A stretch of DNA of 7,451 nucleotides from Acidobacteriota bacterium (lineage in GTDB: Bacteria > Acidobacteriota > Terriglobia > Terriglobales > Acidobacteriaceae): NCBI GenBank assembly GCA_003225515.1, contig QIAK01000177.1:2864-10314 (forward strand), written 5' to 3'. The position numbers were made by a program, and so were the translations under genes. A model generated the notes under the pieces. The model did not search any database, was not told the origin of the DNA, and saw only the letters and a program-made list of their open reading frames with translations. Of the stretch, positions 7,084-7,451 are shown piece after piece (position 1 is the stretch's first letter; each line of letters begins with the position of its first letter).

Positions 7084-7451
7084 TCAAGAACCCATGGGTA
7101 CTTTCACGCCTGCCTTGTTTGCAAATTCCTTCGCCTCGTCATATCCCGCATCCACGTGCCGGATTACACCCATCCCTGGGTCTGTGGTCAAGACACGTTC
7201 AATGCGTTTCGCCATCTCGTCGGTGCCGTCCGCGACCGTGACCTGGCCTGCGTGCAGCGAATAGCCAATGCCGACGCCACCGCCGTTATGAATGGAAACC
7301 CACGACGCGCCGGCTGCGGTGTTGAGCAGCGCGTTGAGCAGAGGCCAATCGGCGACGGCATCGGAACCGTCTTTCATGCTTTCGGTCTCGCGGAACGGAG
7401 AGGCGACCGATCCGCAGTCGAGATGATCGCGGCCAATCACAATCGGAGCTT
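7084..7451 (-). CDS. hutU: Urocanate hydratase, C-terminal part (5' end beyond the window)
   Basis: The visible 121 residues are the C-terminal end of urocanase, which adds water to urocanate to give 4-imidazolone-5-propanoate using tightly bound NAD+. This is the step just before HutI. The frame enters at the right edge as API and continues IGRDHLDCGSVASPFRET, then MKDGSDAVADWPLLNALLN, then WVSIHNGGGVGIGYSLHAG, a nearly continuous match to the conserved urocanase C-terminal block. It ends with VKVPMGS and a TGA stop at 7086-7084. Family members are about 550-560 residues, so roughly four fifths of the protein, including most of the NAD-binding core, lies outside the window. The DCGSVASPFRET variant, rather than the DSGSVASPNRET of Pseudomonas-type enzymes, resembles forms I recall from Bacillus and Actinobacteria. 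hutI follows 159 bases downstream on the same strand, consistent with a hut operon. Confidence 0.97.
   Translation of the reverse strand, partial: APIVIGRDHLDCGSVASPFRETESMKDGSDAVADWPLLNALLNTAAGASWVSIHNGGGVGIGYSLHAGQVTVADGTDEMAKRIERVLTTDPGMGVIRHVDAGYDEAKEFANKAGVKVPMGS

Noticed and set aside
1..7451. CRISPR array, insertion sequence, tRNA/rRNA gene, defence or secretion system, or biosynthetic cluster
   Set aside because: All coding capacity is explained by five metabolic or hydrolytic genes. The gaps are under 250 bases and contain no regular repeat-spacer pattern, transposase fragment or tRNA-like fold that I could recognise.

Overview
The window looks like ordinary, moderately GC-rich bacterial chromosome, most likely from an Acidobacteriota-type soil bacterium. 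That guess rests on two things: the mix of exported peptide and ester hydrolases beside histidine-degradation genes, and an intergenic repeat whose core (CATTCCGAGCGGAGCGAG) resembles repeats I associate with that phylum. No rRNA, tRNA or universal marker gene is present, so the assignment is an inference.

Layout, left to right. (1) Positions 1-583, minus strand: the N-terminal 194 residues of a zinc-dependent alcohol dehydrogenase of the cinnamyl-alcohol-dehydrogenase/YahK type, cut by the window edge. (2) Positions 584-742: a divergent promoter region. (3) Positions 743-2650, plus strand: an exported CocE/NonD-type serine hydrolase. It keeps the catalytic triad and also the acidic 'carboxylate cluster' of alpha-amino acid ester hydrolases, the enzymes that act on beta-lactam antibiotic side chains. 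(4) Positions 2651-2897: a convergent intergenic region with a degenerate palindromic repeat. Part of it reads as a long-stemmed terminator with a U6 tail for the gene to its right. (5) Positions 2898-5516, minus strand: an exported M1-family zinc aminopeptidase. (6) Positions 5629-6924, minus strand: imidazolonepropionase (hutI). (7) Positions 7084-7451, minus strand: the C-terminal 121 residues of urocanate hydratase (hutU), cut by the window edge.

How the genes fit together. hutU and hutI encode consecutive steps of histidine degradation (urocanate to imidazolonepropionate to formiminoglutamate) and are transcribed in that order, so they probably form part of a hut operon that continues beyond the right edge. 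The aminopeptidase lies on the same strand 112 bases further on and would release free amino acids from peptides outside the cytoplasm. A link to amino-acid catabolism is sensible but not proven. The ester hydrolase and the dehydrogenase are divergently transcribed and may share regulation.

I found no sign of a defence system, mobile element, CRISPR array or other clearly new system. The best leads are the ester hydrolase's active site and the structured repeat at 2744-2877.
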